Source: Actinoplanes octamycinicus (GTDB taxonomy: Bacteria; Actinomycetota; Actinomycetes; Mycobacteriales; Micromonosporaceae). From it: a stretch of 64,000 nucleotides of DNA. The notes under the pieces were generated by a model. That model was not told where the DNA came from, made no database searches, and was given only the letters and a program-made list of their open reading frames with translations. Shown here piece by piece: positions 6,778-16,068 of the stretch. The number at the start of each line of letters is the position of its first letter. Positions within the stretch are counted from its first letter, which is position 1. The position numbers and the translations under genes are program-made. The stretch is from the NCBI RefSeq assembly GCF_014205225.1, contig NZ_JACHNB010000001.1, positions 992,001-1,056,000 of the forward strand, given 5' to 3'.

Positions 6778-9297
6778 ATGACTGATACGGGAACCGGGCG
6801 CCCCGGCCTTCCCGAGCGGCCGTCGCTGGACGGCCTCGAGGACAAGTGGGCGCCGCGCTGGCAGGAGGAGGAGACGTATGCGTTCGACCGCTCGAAGGAG
6901 CGTGCGGACGTGTTCGCGATCGACACCCCGCCGCCGACCGTATCCGGCGAGTTGCACGTCGGCCACGTCTTCTCGTTCACCCACACCGACCTGGTCGCGC
7001 GGTTCCAGCGGATGCGCGGCAAAGCAGTCTTCTACCCGATGGGCTGGGACGACAACGGCCTGCCCACCGAGCGCCGGGTGCAGACCGTGTTCGGCGTCCG
7101 CTGCGACCCGTCGCTGCCCTACCAGCCGGACTGGGAGCCGCCGCCCGGTCCGCCGCGGCCACCGGTCGCCATCTCCCGGCGCAACTTCGTCGAGTTGTGC
7201 GGGCGGTTGACCGCGCGCGACGAGGCGGCCTACGAGGCGGTCTGGCGGCGGATCGGGCTGTCCGTCGACTGGAGTCTGGGCTACACCACGATCGGTGACC
7301 GGGCGCGGGCCGTCGCGCAGCGGGCGTTCCTGGCCAACCTGGCGGCCGGCGAGGCGTATTCGTCCGAGGCCCCGACCCTGTGGGACGTCGGCTACCGCAC
7401 CGCGGTCGCGCAGGCGGAGCTGGAGGACCGCGAGCGGCCGGGCGCCTTCCACACCCTGCGGTTCCACGGGCCGGCCGGGCCGATCGACGTCGACACCACC
7501 CGGCCGGAGCTGCTGCCGGCCTGTGTCGCCCTGGTCCACCACCCCGGCGACGAGCGGTTCGCCGGCGTCACGTCCGCGCGCAGCCCGCTGTTCGGCGTCA
7601 CCGTCCCGGTGCTGGCGCATCCGCTCGCCGACCCGGGCAGGGGGACCGGCGTCGCGATGGTGTGCACGTTCGGCGACCTGACCGACGTCACCTGGTGGCG
7701 CGACCTGGACCTGCCCACCCGGGTGGTCCTGGGCCGGGACGGCCGGTTCCTGCCGGAGGCGCCGGCCGGCGTCCCCGGCGAGCTCTACCGTCCGCTGGCC
7801 GGGCTGGGGGTCGAGGAGGCCCGCCGGGAGACGGTCCGGTCGCTGCGTGCCTCCGGGGAGCTGATCGGCGAGCCCCGGCCGGTCCGGCACCCGGTCAAGT
7901 TCTACGAGAAGGGTGACGCGCCGCTGGAGATCGTCACCAGCCGGCAGTGGTTCATCCGCAACGGCGGCCGCGACGCGAAGCTGCGCGAGCGGCTGCTGGC
8001 GCGGGGCCGGGAGCTGCGCTGGGTCCCGGAGCACATGCGGCACCGCTACGAGCACTGGGTCACCGGGCTCACCGGGGACTGGCTGATCAGCCGGCAGCGG
8101 TTCTTCGGCGTGCCCTTCCCGGTCTGGTACCGGCTCGACGACGCTGGCGAGCCGGACCATGACCAGCTTCTCATACCGGACGATTCGGCATTGCCGGTCG
8201 ACCCGACTTCGGACTGCCCGCCCGGGTTCGACGAGTCGGCGCGGGGCCGGCCGGGTGGCTTCGCCGCCGACCCGGACGTGATGGACACCTGGGCCACCTC
8301 GTCGCTGAGCCCGTGGATCGCCGCCGGTGACCTGGCCGGCAAGGTCTTCCCGATGGACATGCGGCCGCAGGGTCAGGAGATCATCCGGACCTGGCTGTTC
8401 GCCACGGTGCTGCGCGCCGAGCAGCGGGCCGGGGTGCTGCCCTGGCACACCGCGGTCCTGTCCGGCTGGGTGGTCAACTCCGACAACCGGAAGATGTCCA
8501 GTTCCCGGGGCCGGCTGGTGCCGGCGAGCGCCCCGATCGAGCAGTTCGGCGCGGACGCGGTGCGGTATTGGGCGGCGAGCGGGCGGCCGGGGGTCGACAC
8601 GGCGTACGACCCGGCCCAGCTGAAGGTCGGTCGGCGGCTGGCGACGAAGCTGCTGAACGCGTCGCGGTTCGCGCTCGGGCTGGGCGCCGGGCGGGCGCTG
8701 CGCGAGCCGGTCGGCGAGCCGCTCGACCGGGCGATGCTGGGCCGGCTCGCCGAGGTGGTCACGGCGGCGACCGAGGCGTTCGACCACTTCCAGCACACCG
8801 ACGCGCTGCAGGCGGCGGAGACGTTCTTCTGGACGTTCTGCGACGACTACATCGAGCTGGTGAAAGACCGGGCGTACGGGTCCGGTCCGGGCGCCGACTC
8901 GGCGCGGGCCGCGCTGGCCGCCGGGCTGTCGGTGCAGTTGCGGCTGTTCGCGCCGTTCCTGCCCTACGTCACCGAGGAGGTCTGGTCGTGGTGGCGTTAC
9001 GGCTCGGTGCACCGGGCGACCTGGCCGACCCGGTACGAGCTGACCCGGGTGGCCCCGGAGAGCGAGCCGGCCCTGCTGGACCTGGCCGGCGACGCGCTGC
9101 GCCAGATCCGCCGGGCCAAATCGGACCGCAAGCTGTCGATGCGGACCGAGGTGCCGCTGGCCGAGGCGCTCGGTCCGGGACCGGTGCTCGACCGGCTGGA
9201 GCTGATCGACGGCGACGTCCGGGCGGCCGGGCGGATCGCCAAGCTGGATCTGCTCCGCGATCGGACCCCGGAGCTGGTGATCGCCTGCGCGTTCTGA
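6778..9297 (+). CDS. valS: Valine--tRNA ligase
   Basis: This class I aminoacyl-tRNA synthetase charges tRNA-Val. The HIGH signature appears as HVGH in GELHVGHVFSFTHTDL near residue 58. The KMSKS signature appears as KMSSS near residue 572 (bases about 8493-8507). The anticodon-binding helices follow, ending near RRAKSDRKLSMRTEVPL. The chosen ATG gives 839 residues, the compact actinobacterial form. The neighbouring DNA shows no regulatory leader. The call rests on the overall class I layout plus the valine-type motif PPPTVSGELHVGH. Confidence 0.95.
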   Translation: MTDTGTGRPGLPERPSLDGLEDKWAPRWQEEETYAFDRSKERADVFAIDTPPPTVSGELHVGHVFSFTHTDLVARFQRMRGKAVFYPMGWDDNGLPTERRVQTVFGVRCDPSLPYQPDWEPPPGPPRPPVAISRRNFVELCGRLTARDEAAYEAVWRRIGLSVDWSLGYTTIGDRARAVAQRAFLANLAAGEAYSSEAPTLWDVGYRTAVAQAELEDRERPGAFHTLRFHGPAGPIDVDTTRPELLPACVALVHHPGDERFAGVTSARSPLFGVTVPVLAHPLADPGRGTGVAMVCTFGDLTDVTWWRDLDLPTRVVLGRDGRFLPEAPAGVPGELYRPLAGLGVEEARRETVRSLRASGELIGEPRPVRHPVKFYEKGDAPLEIVTSRQWFIRNGGRDAKLRERLLARGRELRWVPEHMRHRYEHWVTGLTGDWLISRQRFFGVPFPVWYRLDDAGEPDHDQLLIPDDSALPVDPTSDCPPGFDESARGRPGGFAADPDVMDTWATSSLSPWIAAGDLAGKVFPMDMRPQGQEIIRTWLFATVLRAEQRAGVLPWHTAVLSGWVVNSDNRKMSSSRGRLVPASAPIEQFGADAVRYWAASGRPGVDTAYDPAQLKVGRRLATKLLNASRFALGLGAGRALREPVGEPLDRAMLGRLAEVVTAATEAFDHFQHTDALQAAETFFWTFCDDYIELVKDRAYGSGPGADSARAALAAGLSVQLRLFAPFLPYVTEEVWSWWRYGSVHRATWPTRYELTRVAPESEPALLDLAGDALRQIRRAKSDRKLSMRTEVPLAEALGPGPVLDRLELIDGDVRAAGRIAKLDLLRDRTPELVIACAF

Positions 9298-9372
9298 GCG
9301 GGACCGCGCCCGGCCGGTGATCGCCTGCTGGTTCCGGGCCGGGGAAATGCCGGGATCTCCGGAGGTGGGCCG

Positions 9373-9978
9373 GTGGTTCGGTCCACCATAGGAGGCATGC
9401 CGATCGCCCCGGAGGAGGTCGAGGCGCCGGCCGGTGACACCGTGCTGTTCCGGTCGTCGCCGGCCCGGACGTTCGTCGCGGTGTTCGCCGTGCTGATGGT
9501 GTCGTACCTGCTGGTCTCCCCGATCGTGGGCCGGCTGTCACAGGGCAGCGGGGATCCGTGGTGGGTGAGCGCGCTGGAGGCGGTCGTCGTCGGCGCGGCG
9601 GTCGCCGGGTGCTACTCGCTGTCCGCGCGCGCCGCGCTGGCCACCTGGGTGCGGGTGTCGGCCGCCGGCCTGGAGCTGGCCGCGCAGGGCAGCGACCCGG
9701 TGATGCTGGCCTGGGCGGACGTCGCCGCGGTGACGGTGCGTCGCAGCGGGCTGCGCACGGTGCTCGAGGTGACCCCGGTGGACATGGACGCGGTGCACCC
9801 GGTGCAGGGCTCCGGCACCGGGGGGCCGGCGGTCACCGTCACGGCACGCGGGCCGGCCTTCGTCGCCGACCTGACCCAGATCTGGCCCGGGCCGCGGGCA
9901 CTCCGCCGGGAGTTGACGCGGCGGCTCCACCCGTACCCCAAACCGGCCGCGACCGTCCGCCCACCGCAACCTTGGTGA
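9373..9978 (+). CDS. Two-TM membrane protein with PH-like cytoplasmic part
   Basis: This 201-residue protein has two hydrophobic segments (FVAVFAVLMVSYLLVSPIV and ALEAVVVGAAVAGCYSL). A soluble domain follows whose pattern (VRVSAAGLELAAQG, then LAWADVAAVTVRR) resembles small bacterial PH-like membrane proteins. GTG 9373 is preferred because GGAGG (9361-9365) lies seven bases upstream; for ATG 9397 the nearest GGAGG is only one base away. The function is unknown. The stop is four bases from the convergent gene's stop. Confidence 0.6.
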   Translation: MVRSTIGGMPIAPEEVEAPAGDTVLFRSSPARTFVAVFAVLMVSYLLVSPIVGRLSQGSGDPWWVSALEAVVVGAAVAGCYSLSARAALATWVRVSAAGLELAAQGSDPVMLAWADVAAVTVRRSGLRTVLEVTPVDMDAVHPVQGSGTGGPAVTVTARGPAFVADLTQIWPGPRALRRELTRRLHPYPKPAATVRPPQPW

Positions 9979-9982
9979 CGGT

Positions 9983-10759
9983 CTAGAAGTCGCCGCCGCC
10001 GAAGTCGCCGCCGCCGAAGTCGCCGCCACCCCAGTCGCCGCCACCGCCGGTGTCGCCGCCGCCGAAGTCGCCGAGCCCGCTGGTGTCGCCGCCGTCGACG
10101 TCACCGCCGTCCTGGAAGCCGTCCTGATAGCCGTCGGCGTAGCCGCCGACGTCGCCGAAGGCGGGTGAGAACAGCGCGTCGAAGATCAGCATGCCGCCGA
10201 GGACGCCGGCACCGGCGCCGAGCGCGGTCTTCCAGACCGGGGTCGAATACCACCCGGCCGGGACCGGGCGGCCCTGCACCCGGCCACCCGGGTAGTAGTA
10301 CGGAGTGTCCGGGCCGGGGCGCGGACCCGCCTTGTAGGCGTGCCCCTGCACGCTGACCTCGCGCTCCTGGGTGAGCTGCCCGGAGCCGCGGGCGGCGGCC
10401 AGCGGCGGCAGGTCGGGGCCCGGGTCGAGGCCCATCGCGAGCCGGGCGGCCCGCACATAGGCCAGGCCCTCCAGGGCGGACTCGCGGGCCAGCTCGAACT
10501 GGCGGACCGTGGTGGCCTGCTGGAGCTGGCCGCCGGCCGCGTTGTAACGCTCGCCGGCGTCGGCCAGGGCCTGCCGGGCGGCCGGCTCGTCGGCGTGCAG
10601 GTTCATCACCTGGCCGCCGAGCCGCTCATACCACCGCTGCGCCTCGGCGCGGGCATCGGCCAACTGGGTCTGCTGGATTTTGGTGCCGCCGCGTTGAACG
10701 CCGACGACGATCAGGGCGACGATCGCCACGATGGCCAGGATGAGCAACACGCCGTTCAT
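9983..10759 (-). CDS. Membrane-anchored protein with Gly/Asp-rich repeat tail
   Basis: The 258-residue product starts with a single hydrophobic segment (LLILAIVAIVALIVVGV). A helical, coiled-coil-like region follows (residues about 30-120), then a second short hydrophobic stretch (ALGAGAGVLGGMLIFDALF). It ends in a tail made of GGGDFGGGDF repeats after an Asp/Gly-rich stretch (residues about 205-258). ATG at 10759 is chosen because the upstream open frame has no support. The family is not recognised; such tails occur in several small actinobacterial membrane proteins of unknown role. Its start lies 51 bases from the divergent rmuC start, so the two promoters must overlap. Confidence 0.6.
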   Translation of the reverse strand: MNGVLLILAIVAIVALIVVGVQRGGTKIQQTQLADARAEAQRWYERLGGQVMNLHADEPAARQALADAGERYNAAGGQLQQATTVRQFELARESALEGLAYVRAARLAMGLDPGPDLPPLAAARGSGQLTQEREVSVQGHAYKAGPRPGPDTPYYYPGGRVQGRPVPAGWYSTPVWKTALGAGAGVLGGMLIFDALFSPAFGDVGGYADGYQDGFQDGGDVDGGDTSGLGDFGGGDTGGGGDWGGGDFGGGDFGGGDF

Positions 10760-10810
10760 GTTTCCCAAGGTACCCCCGGTGGTCTTGTCGCACCCTTCTG
10801 GCAATCTGCG

Positions 10811-11947
10811 GTGGTGACGTTCTCGACGCTCGCTGTGATCATCGTCTGCCTGCTGGCCGGCGGCGCCCTGGGCTGGCTCGCCGCCCGGGCCCGCGCGGCC
10901 ACCGACATCGCCCGGCTGGAGGCGACGGTGGCCGCCGCGCGCGACGGTGAGCAGCGGCTGGAGCAGTCGATGCGGGCGCTGTCCTATGAGGCGACCGCCC
11001 AGTCGCAGGAGGCGGTGGCCCGGGCGGTCGCGCCGCTGCAGGACACCCTGCGGCGCTATGAGCAGCGGGTCGCCGAGCTGGAGCGGGACCGGGTGGACGC
11101 CTATGCCGAGCTGCGCGAGCAGGTCCGGGCGATGGGCACGGTCTCCACCGAGCTGCGCGGCGAGACCCGGCAGCTGGTGTCGGCGCTGCGCACCCCGCAG
11201 GTGCGCGGCCGCTGGGGCGAGCACCAGCTGCGCCGGATCGTCGAGGCGGCCGGGCTGCTGGAGCACTGCGACTTCGCCGAGCAGGTGACCGGTGAGACCG
11301 ACGTCCAGGGGGTGCGGCCCGACCTGGTCGTCCGGCTGCACGGCGGCCGCACCGTGGTGGTCGACGCGAAGGCGCCGCTGGAGGGCTACCTGTCCGCGAT
11401 GGAGGCGCGCGACGAGCGGGACCGCGATCTCTATCTGGACCAGCACGCCCGGCACCTGCGCGCCCATGTGGACGCCCTCTCGGCGAAAGCGTATTGGACC
11501 GCCTTCGAGTCCAGCCCGGACTTCGTGGTGCTGTTCGTCCCGGCCGACCCGTTCCTGGACGCGGCGCTGCAGCGCGACCCGGTCCTGATGGAGTACGCGT
11601 TCCGCCGCAACGTGGTGCTGGCCACCCCGGCCACGCTGATCGCGATGCTGCGCACGGTCGCGTTCTCCTGGCGGCAGGAGACGCTGACCGGCAACGCGGT
11701 GGCGGTGCACAGCCTGGCCCGCGAGCTCTACGGCCGGCTGGCCACGCTCGGCGACCACGTGAGCCGGCTCGGCGTCTCGCTGAACGGGGCGGTCAGCGCC
11801 TACAACAAGGCGGTCGGCTCACTGGAGTCCCGGGTCCTGGTCAGCGCCCGCAAGCTGGCCGAGATGGGCGTGTCGGACGAGGAGCTGGCACAGCCCCCGC
11901 AGATCGAGATCGCGCCCCGCCAGCCCCAGGCCCCCGAACTCAGCTGA
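10811..11947 (+). CDS. rmuC: DNA recombination protein RmuC family
   Basis: This 378-residue protein has an N-terminal membrane anchor (TLAVIIVCLLAGGALGWLA), a coiled coil (residues about 35-130) and the RmuC nuclease-like domain. Recognisable pieces are GRWGEHQLRRIVEAAGLLEHCDF, VVVDAKAPLEGYL (PD-(D/E)xK-type), FVPADPFLDAAL and PATLIAMLRTVAFSWRQE. RmuC limits recombination at short inverted repeats. Two GTG codons in tandem (10811, 10814) can start it and no clear Shine-Dalgarno is seen. The tail ends just before a repeat element at 11956-12147. Confidence 0.9.
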   Translation: MVTFSTLAVIIVCLLAGGALGWLAARARAATDIARLEATVAAARDGEQRLEQSMRALSYEATAQSQEAVARAVAPLQDTLRRYEQRVAELERDRVDAYAELREQVRAMGTVSTELRGETRQLVSALRTPQVRGRWGEHQLRRIVEAAGLLEHCDFAEQVTGETDVQGVRPDLVVRLHGGRTVVVDAKAPLEGYLSAMEARDERDRDLYLDQHARHLRAHVDALSAKAYWTAFESSPDFVVLFVPADPFLDAALQRDPVLMEYAFRRNVVLATPATLIAMLRTVAFSWRQETLTGNAVAVHSLARELYGRLATLGDHVSRLGVSLNGAVSAYNKAVGSLESRVLVSARKLAEMGVSDEELAQPPQIEIAPRQPQAPELS

Positions 11948-11955
11948 CTGGCACG

Positions 11956-12147
11956 GCGGTCGCCGCCGGTGAGATGGCAGGCGACCGCCCGCGGAGCGAA
12001 GCGGAGCCAGCAAGCTCGGCGGTCGCCGCCGGTGAGATGGCATGTGATTTTTCGACGCCCGCCGGGTTTGCGGGTGGCGGAAAATCGCCTGCCATCTCAC
12101 CGGTTATCAGGCGACCGCCCGCGGAGCGAAGCGGAGCCAGCAAGCTC
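11956..12147. repeat. Mosaic interspersed repeat with direct and inverted units
   Basis: A 40-bp word occurs twice, at 11978-12017 and 12108-12147. A second word ending in GGTGAGATGGCA occurs at about 11956-11979 and 12018-12041, and its inverse TGCCATCTCACCGG at 12089-12102. The inverted copies enclose an imperfect hairpin of GATTTTTCG and GGAAAATC arms around a GC-rich core. The block lies between the convergent rmuC and ispH genes and could act as a bidirectional terminator. Its right-hand part forms the last codons of ispH. Confidence 0.75.
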
Positions 12148-13101
12148 AGCGGCTTTCATGTCCTTGCGCAGCTCTTGCGGCAGGGAGAAGGTGAGCCGCT
12201 CCTCGGCGGTGGTGTATTCGGTGACCTCGCCGAAACCGCGCTCGGCCAGGTGCGCGAGCACCTCCATGACCAGCTCGTCCGGGACGCTGGCGCCGGACGA
12301 GACGCCGATCGTGGTGGCGCCGGCCAGCCACTCGTCCTGGATCTCGGCGGCGTAGTCGACCAGGTGCCCGGCCCGGGCGCCGGCGCCGAGCGCCACCTCG
12401 ACCAGGCGCACCGAGTTCGACGAGTTCGTCGAGCCGACCACGATCACCACGTCGCACTCCGGCGCGATCTCCTTGATCACGTGCTGCCGGTTGGAGGTGG
12501 CGTAGCAGATGTCGTCGCTGGGCGGCGACTGGAGCAGCGGCAGCCGGGTCTTGAGCCGGGCCACCGTCTCCATGGTCTCGTCGACCGAGAGCGTGGTCTG
12601 GGACAGCCAGACCACCTTGGCCGGGTCGCGGACCACCACGTTGTCCACGTCGTCGGGGCCGTCGACCAGCTGGATGTGCGCGGGCGCCTCACCGGACGTG
12701 CCGATGACCTCCTCGTGCCCCTCGTGGCCGATCAGCAGGATGTCGTAGTCCTCGGCGGCGAACCTTTTCGCCTCGTGGTGCACCTTGGTGACCAGCGGGC
12801 AGGTCGCGTCGATCGCCTTCAGCCGGCGCTCGCGGGCCTGCTCGTGCACCTCGGGCGCGACGCCGTGCGCGGAGAACACCACGGTGGCGCCCTCGGGCAC
12901 CTCGTAGTTCTCCTCCACGAAGATCGCGCCGCGCGCCTCGAGGGTGCTCACCACGTGCTTGTTGTGCACGATCTGCTTGCGCACGTAGACCGGGGCGCCG
13001 TAGAGCTTCAGCGCCTCCTCGACGGTCTGCACGGCGCGGTCGACACCGGCGCAGTAGCCACGCGGCTTGGCGAGCAACACCCGCTTACGAGCTTCAGTCA
13101 C
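12097..13101 (-). CDS. ispH: 4-hydroxy-3-methylbut-2-enyl diphosphate reductase
   Basis: IspH is the 4Fe-4S enzyme that makes IPP and DMAPP in the last step of the MEP isoprenoid pathway. The cluster cysteines are visible in [11 protein letters not shown], in [15 protein letters not shown] and in [23 protein letters not shown] also fits. GTG at 13101 gives 334 residues. An ATG eight bases upstream is out of frame. The last residues ([17 protein letters not shown]) are encoded by the flanking repeat element rather than conserved sequence, so the natural stop has probably been overwritten. The link ispH - xseA - xseB - glpX is familiar from mycobacteria. Confidence 0.93.
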   Translation of the reverse strand: MTEARKRVLLAKPRGYCAGVDRAVQTVEEALKLYGAPVYVRKQIVHNKHVVSTLEARGAIFVEENYEVPEGATVVFSAHGVAPEVHEQARERRLKAIDATCPLVTKVHHEAKRFAAEDYDILLIGHEGHEEVIGTSGEAPAHIQLVDGPDDVDNVVVRDPAKVVWLSQTTLSVDETMETVARLKTRLPLLQSPPSDDICYATSNRQHVIKEIAPECDVVIVVGSTNSSNSVRLVEVALGAGARAGHLVDYAAEIQDEWLAGATTIGVSSGASVPDELVMEVLAHLAERGFGEVTEYTTAEERLTFSLPQELRKDMKAAELAGSASLRGRSPDNR

Positions 13102-13305
13102 CCGGCCATGGTACGTGCCCCGTCCCGGCGGCCGCCCGCGTGCGATCAGCGCCACAGACGCCGCCGCGCGCCGGGTCCGCCGCTCGGTCACCGGTTCGTC
13201 CGAGGAGTTCTCGGTACCGACGGCGGGGCGGTGGTCGTACCGAAAGCCCTGGGGGTTGATCCGTTTTCGCCCGAAAAGGGGGTTACCGGCGGGATAATCG
13301 GGATC

Positions 13306-13887
13306 ATGAGTGCCGAGCGGGACGACGGGTGGCCCTCGATCCCGACGGTGCTCCGGGTGATGGTCGGCTGGTTCCTGTTCGGGATCGGGCTGCTCAATCT
13401 GGCCTGCGGCGCGGACGGCACGGCCTACCTGGTCTTCCACGTGACGGTGACGCTCGGCGGGATGATCCTGCTGGCCCTGCACCGGGTGGAGCCGAGCCGG
13501 GCCGGCTACCTGATCGCCTCGGTCACCGGGGTGGCCGGGCTGGCACTCGGCCTGCTGCCGGTCACCGACCGGTGCTGCCTGACCGCCTACCCGGAGCGGC
13601 GCGGCTACCCGTACCCGTTCCTGGGCGTCGGCGACGGGGTGCACGCCGATCTCCGCTACTTCGTCTTCGACCTGGTGTTCTGGCTGTGCGCCGGGACGAT
13701 CGCGCTGGTCGTCACCCGGGTCGTCGAGGGCTGCCTGCCGGAGCGCCGCACCCCGGTGGACCTGACCGGTTACGTCGGCCGGCACGCGGAGCCGGCCCCG
13801 GTGGCCGGAGACGTGGCCGGGCACGCGGAGGTACACGCCTACGTGGCGCAGCATCGGGCCGACGAAAATGTCGGTGGGCTGACCTAG
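13306..13887 (+). CDS. Four-TM membrane protein of unknown function
   Basis: The 193-residue protein shows four hydrophobic segments ([73 protein letters not shown]) and a polar C-terminal tail. The layout resembles DUF4383-type proteins, but I cannot confirm the family. ATG 13306 is the only likely start. It precedes xseA by nine bases and could be cotranscribed with the exonuclease VII genes. Confidence 0.6.
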   Translation: MSAERDDGWPSIPTVLRVMVGWFLFGIGLLNLACGADGTAYLVFHVTVTLGGMILLALHRVEPSRAGYLIASVTGVAGLALGLLPVTDRCCLTAYPERRGYPYPFLGVGDGVHADLRYFVFDLVFWLCAGTIALVVTRVVEGCLPERRTPVDLTGYVGRHAEPAPVAGDVAGHAEVHAYVAQHRADENVGGLT

Positions 13888-13896
13888 TCTGGCCGG

Positions 13897-15141
13897 GTGA
13901 CTGAGACCCAGGCCGCCGCCGGACCGCCGAAAAGCTCCCCCGAGGAGCCGTGGCCGGTGCGCGTGGTCAGTCAGAAGGTGGGGGCTTGGATCAGCAAGCT
14001 CGGCTGGGTCTGGGTGGACGGGCAGGTGGCCCAGATCAGCCGCCGGGCCGGCTCCGGCGTGGTCTTCCTGACCCTGCGCGACCCGTCCGCCGACCTGAGC
14101 CTGACCGTCACCGTGCACCGCGACGTGCTGGAGATGGGCGCGCCCGAGCTGTCCGAGGGCGCCCGGGTGACGATGCACGCCCGGCCCGAGTTCTACCCGG
14201 CGCGCGGCACGCTCAGCCTGCGCGCCGACGAGATCCGCCAGGTCGGCCTCGGCGAGCTGCTGGCCCGGCTGGAGCGGCTGAAGAAGCTGCTCGCCGCCGA
14301 GGGCCTGTTCGCCCGCGAGCGCAAGCGCCGGCTTCCCTTCCTCCCCCAGCGGATCGGCCTGATCACCGGGCAGAACACCGCGGCCGAGCGGGACGTCCTG
14401 ATGAATGTGCGGCGCCGCTGGCCGGCCGCCCAGTTCCGGGTCACCCACGCCACCGTGCAGGGGCCGAACGCGGTGCCCCAGATCATCAACGCGCTCAAGG
14501 TGCTCGACGACGACGAGACGGTCGACGTGATCGTGATCGCCCGGGGCGGCGGCAGCGTGGAGGACCTGCTGCCGTTCTCCGACGAGGGGCTGTGCCGGGC
14601 GGTGTTCGGCGCGCGCACGCCGGTGGTCAGCGCGATCGGCCACGAGACCGACACCCCGCTGCTGGATTATGTGGCCGACCTGCGCGCCTCCACCCCGACC
14701 GACGCCGCCAAGCGGATCGTCCCCGACCTGACCGACGAGCTGCGGCTGATCGGGCAGGCCCGGCAGCGGCTGGACCGCGCGGTGCTCGGCATGATCGACC
14801 GCGAGGAGCACCGGATCGAGGCGTGGCGGTCCCGGCCGGTGCTGGCCCGGCCGGAGTCGCTGCTGGAGCAGCGGTCCGACGAGGTGGCCGCGCTGCGCGA
14901 CCGGGCCGGGCGCAGCCTGGAGCACCGGGTGCGCCGGGCCGACGACGAGCTGCGGCACACGCTGGCCCGGCTGCGGGCGCTGTCGCCGCTGGCCACCCTG
15001 CAGCGGGGCTATGCGATCGTGCAGCGCGGCGACGGGCACGTGGTGCGCGCGTCCGGTGAGGTCGGCGAGGGGGATCCGCTGCGGGTCCGGCTGGCCGAGG
15101 GTTCGGTGACCGCGGTGGTCACGGCGGGAGAGGGCGAATGA
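13897..15141 (+). CDS. xseA: Exodeoxyribonuclease VII large subunit
   Basis: Exonuclease VII degrades single-stranded DNA from both ends in repair. The N-terminal OB fold is seen in [24 protein letters not shown]. The catalytic domain shows [38 protein letters not shown] and [20 protein letters not shown]. The C-terminal coiled coil ends in the usual [15 protein letters not shown] motif. GTG 13897 gives 414 residues. Its stop overlaps the xseB start (ATGA), so translational coupling keeps the subunits balanced. Confidence 0.96.
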   Translation: MTETQAAAGPPKSSPEEPWPVRVVSQKVGAWISKLGWVWVDGQVAQISRRAGSGVVFLTLRDPSADLSLTVTVHRDVLEMGAPELSEGARVTMHARPEFYPARGTLSLRADEIRQVGLGELLARLERLKKLLAAEGLFARERKRRLPFLPQRIGLITGQNTAAERDVLMNVRRRWPAAQFRVTHATVQGPNAVPQIINALKVLDDDETVDVIVIARGGGSVEDLLPFSDEGLCRAVFGARTPVVSAIGHETDTPLLDYVADLRASTPTDAAKRIVPDLTDELRLIGQARQRLDRAVLGMIDREEHRIEAWRSRPVLARPESLLEQRSDEVAALRDRAGRSLEHRVRRADDELRHTLARLRALSPLATLQRGYAIVQRGDGHVVRASGEVGEGDPLRVRLAEGSVTAVVTAGEGE

Positions 15142-15341
15142 GCGACGAGAGTCTGAGCTACGAGCAGGCGCGGACCGAGCTGGCCGAGGTGGTGTCCCGC
15201 CTCGAGCAGGGCGGCGGCAGCCTGGAGGAGTCCCTGGCCCTGTGGGAGCGCGGCGAGAAACTCGCCGACATCTGCCAGCGCTGGCTCGACGGCGCCCGCG
15301 AACGCATCGACGCCGCCCGCGCAGCCCGCGCCACCGAGTAA
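15138..15341 (+). CDS. xseB: Exodeoxyribonuclease VII small subunit
   Basis: This 67-residue protein is the short helical partner of XseA. The family pattern is clear: [37 protein letters not shown], including the conserved SLEESL turn. It begins inside the xseA stop codon with a four-base overlap. The gene ends 25 bases before the convergent DUF4245 gene. Confidence 0.95.
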   Translation: MSDESLSYEQARTELAEVVSRLEQGGGSLEESLALWERGEKLADICQRWLDGARERIDAARAARATE

Positions 15342-15366
15342 CGCCCGGCGGCGCCCGGCGATTCGG

Positions 15367-15936
15367 TTACTTCAGGGAGGCGGCGAGCTTCTCCAGGTTC
15401 GACTCGGAGGACTTGCCGACGATCAGCACGGTGCGGTTGTTCTCGGTCAGGATGAGGGCGGTCTCGCCGGGGCGGCCGCTGTAGATCATCCAGGTGTGGT
15501 CGTCGGTGCGGAAGGCGCCGGTGCGCTTGCCCTCCCGGCCGACCTCGTCCGGGACCAGGGTGTCCGCCGGGACGGTGCTCTCCACCAGCTGGACCGGCTC
15601 GTCCTGCGGGTCGACGTAACCGATGCGCAGGGTGGCCCCGCCGCCCGCCCGCTTGAAGGTGGCGGCCGTGACCCGCCAGTCGTCGCCGAGGCCGGTCGGC
15701 GTCAGCACGGTGAACTCCTTCGACGCGAGCTCGATCGAGGAGGCCGGGTCGACGGTCAGCGGCTCGTCGCCGCTGAGCACCACTCGGTAGAACGCGAGCA
15801 GCAGCACGATCGGCACGATCAGCACCAGCAGCGACAACGCCATGTCGCGCGGTGCCCGGCCCTCCCGCTTGGTCAGGCGGGGCTGGGCGGGCGCGGTCTC
15901 GGGAGCAGCGGGTTCCACGTGGCCATTGTTAACCAT
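15367..15936 (-). CDS. DUF4245 membrane-anchored protein
   Basis: This 189-residue protein has a short cytoplasmic N-terminus, one membrane helix ([20 protein letters not shown]) and an extracytoplasmic domain ending in [27 protein letters not shown]. The domain matches DUF4245, which is often coded next to glpX in actinobacteria. ATG 15936 is used; a second in-frame ATG at 15987 lies in an identical 19-base context, so the translation start region seems to have been duplicated. The function is unknown. Confidence 0.85.
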   Translation of the reverse strand: MVNNGHVEPAAPETAPAQPRLTKREGRAPRDMALSLLVLIVPIVLLLAFYRVVLSGDEPLTVDPASSIELASKEFTVLTPTGLGDDWRVTAATFKRAGGGATLRIGYVDPQDEPVQLVESTVPADTLVPDEVGREGKRTGAFRTDDHTWMIYSGRPGETALILTENNRTVLIVGKSSESNLEKLAASLK

Positions 15937-15997
15937 GTCGCTGAACGACGATTCGGCACGTCCGGGCGGGTGGTCACTGTTAACCATGTCGCTGAAC
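15928..15997. repeat. Pair of 19-bp direct repeats in the DUF4245 / glpX gap
   Basis: The word GTTAACCATGTCGCTGAAC occurs at 15928-15946 and again at 15979-15997, 51 bases apart start to start (about five helical turns). The ends (GTTAAC and GCTGAAC) are partly inverted to each other. Each copy contains an in-frame ATG for DUF4245 on the minus strand. They may be operator sites for a regulator of the divergent DUF4245 and glpX genes, or a local duplication of the start region. Confidence 0.6.
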
Positions 15998-16068
15998 CGG
16001 GACTTGGCCGGTTCGAGGTGCCAGGATCGGGGGAACCACCAGCCCCGCAACGACGCGAGGAGGCCGAC

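Noticed and set aside
12097..15039. 980-residue open frame on the minus strand covering ispH and the antisense of xseA
   Set aside because: Only the part from GTG 13101 matches IspH; the rest is antisense to xseA and low-complexity.
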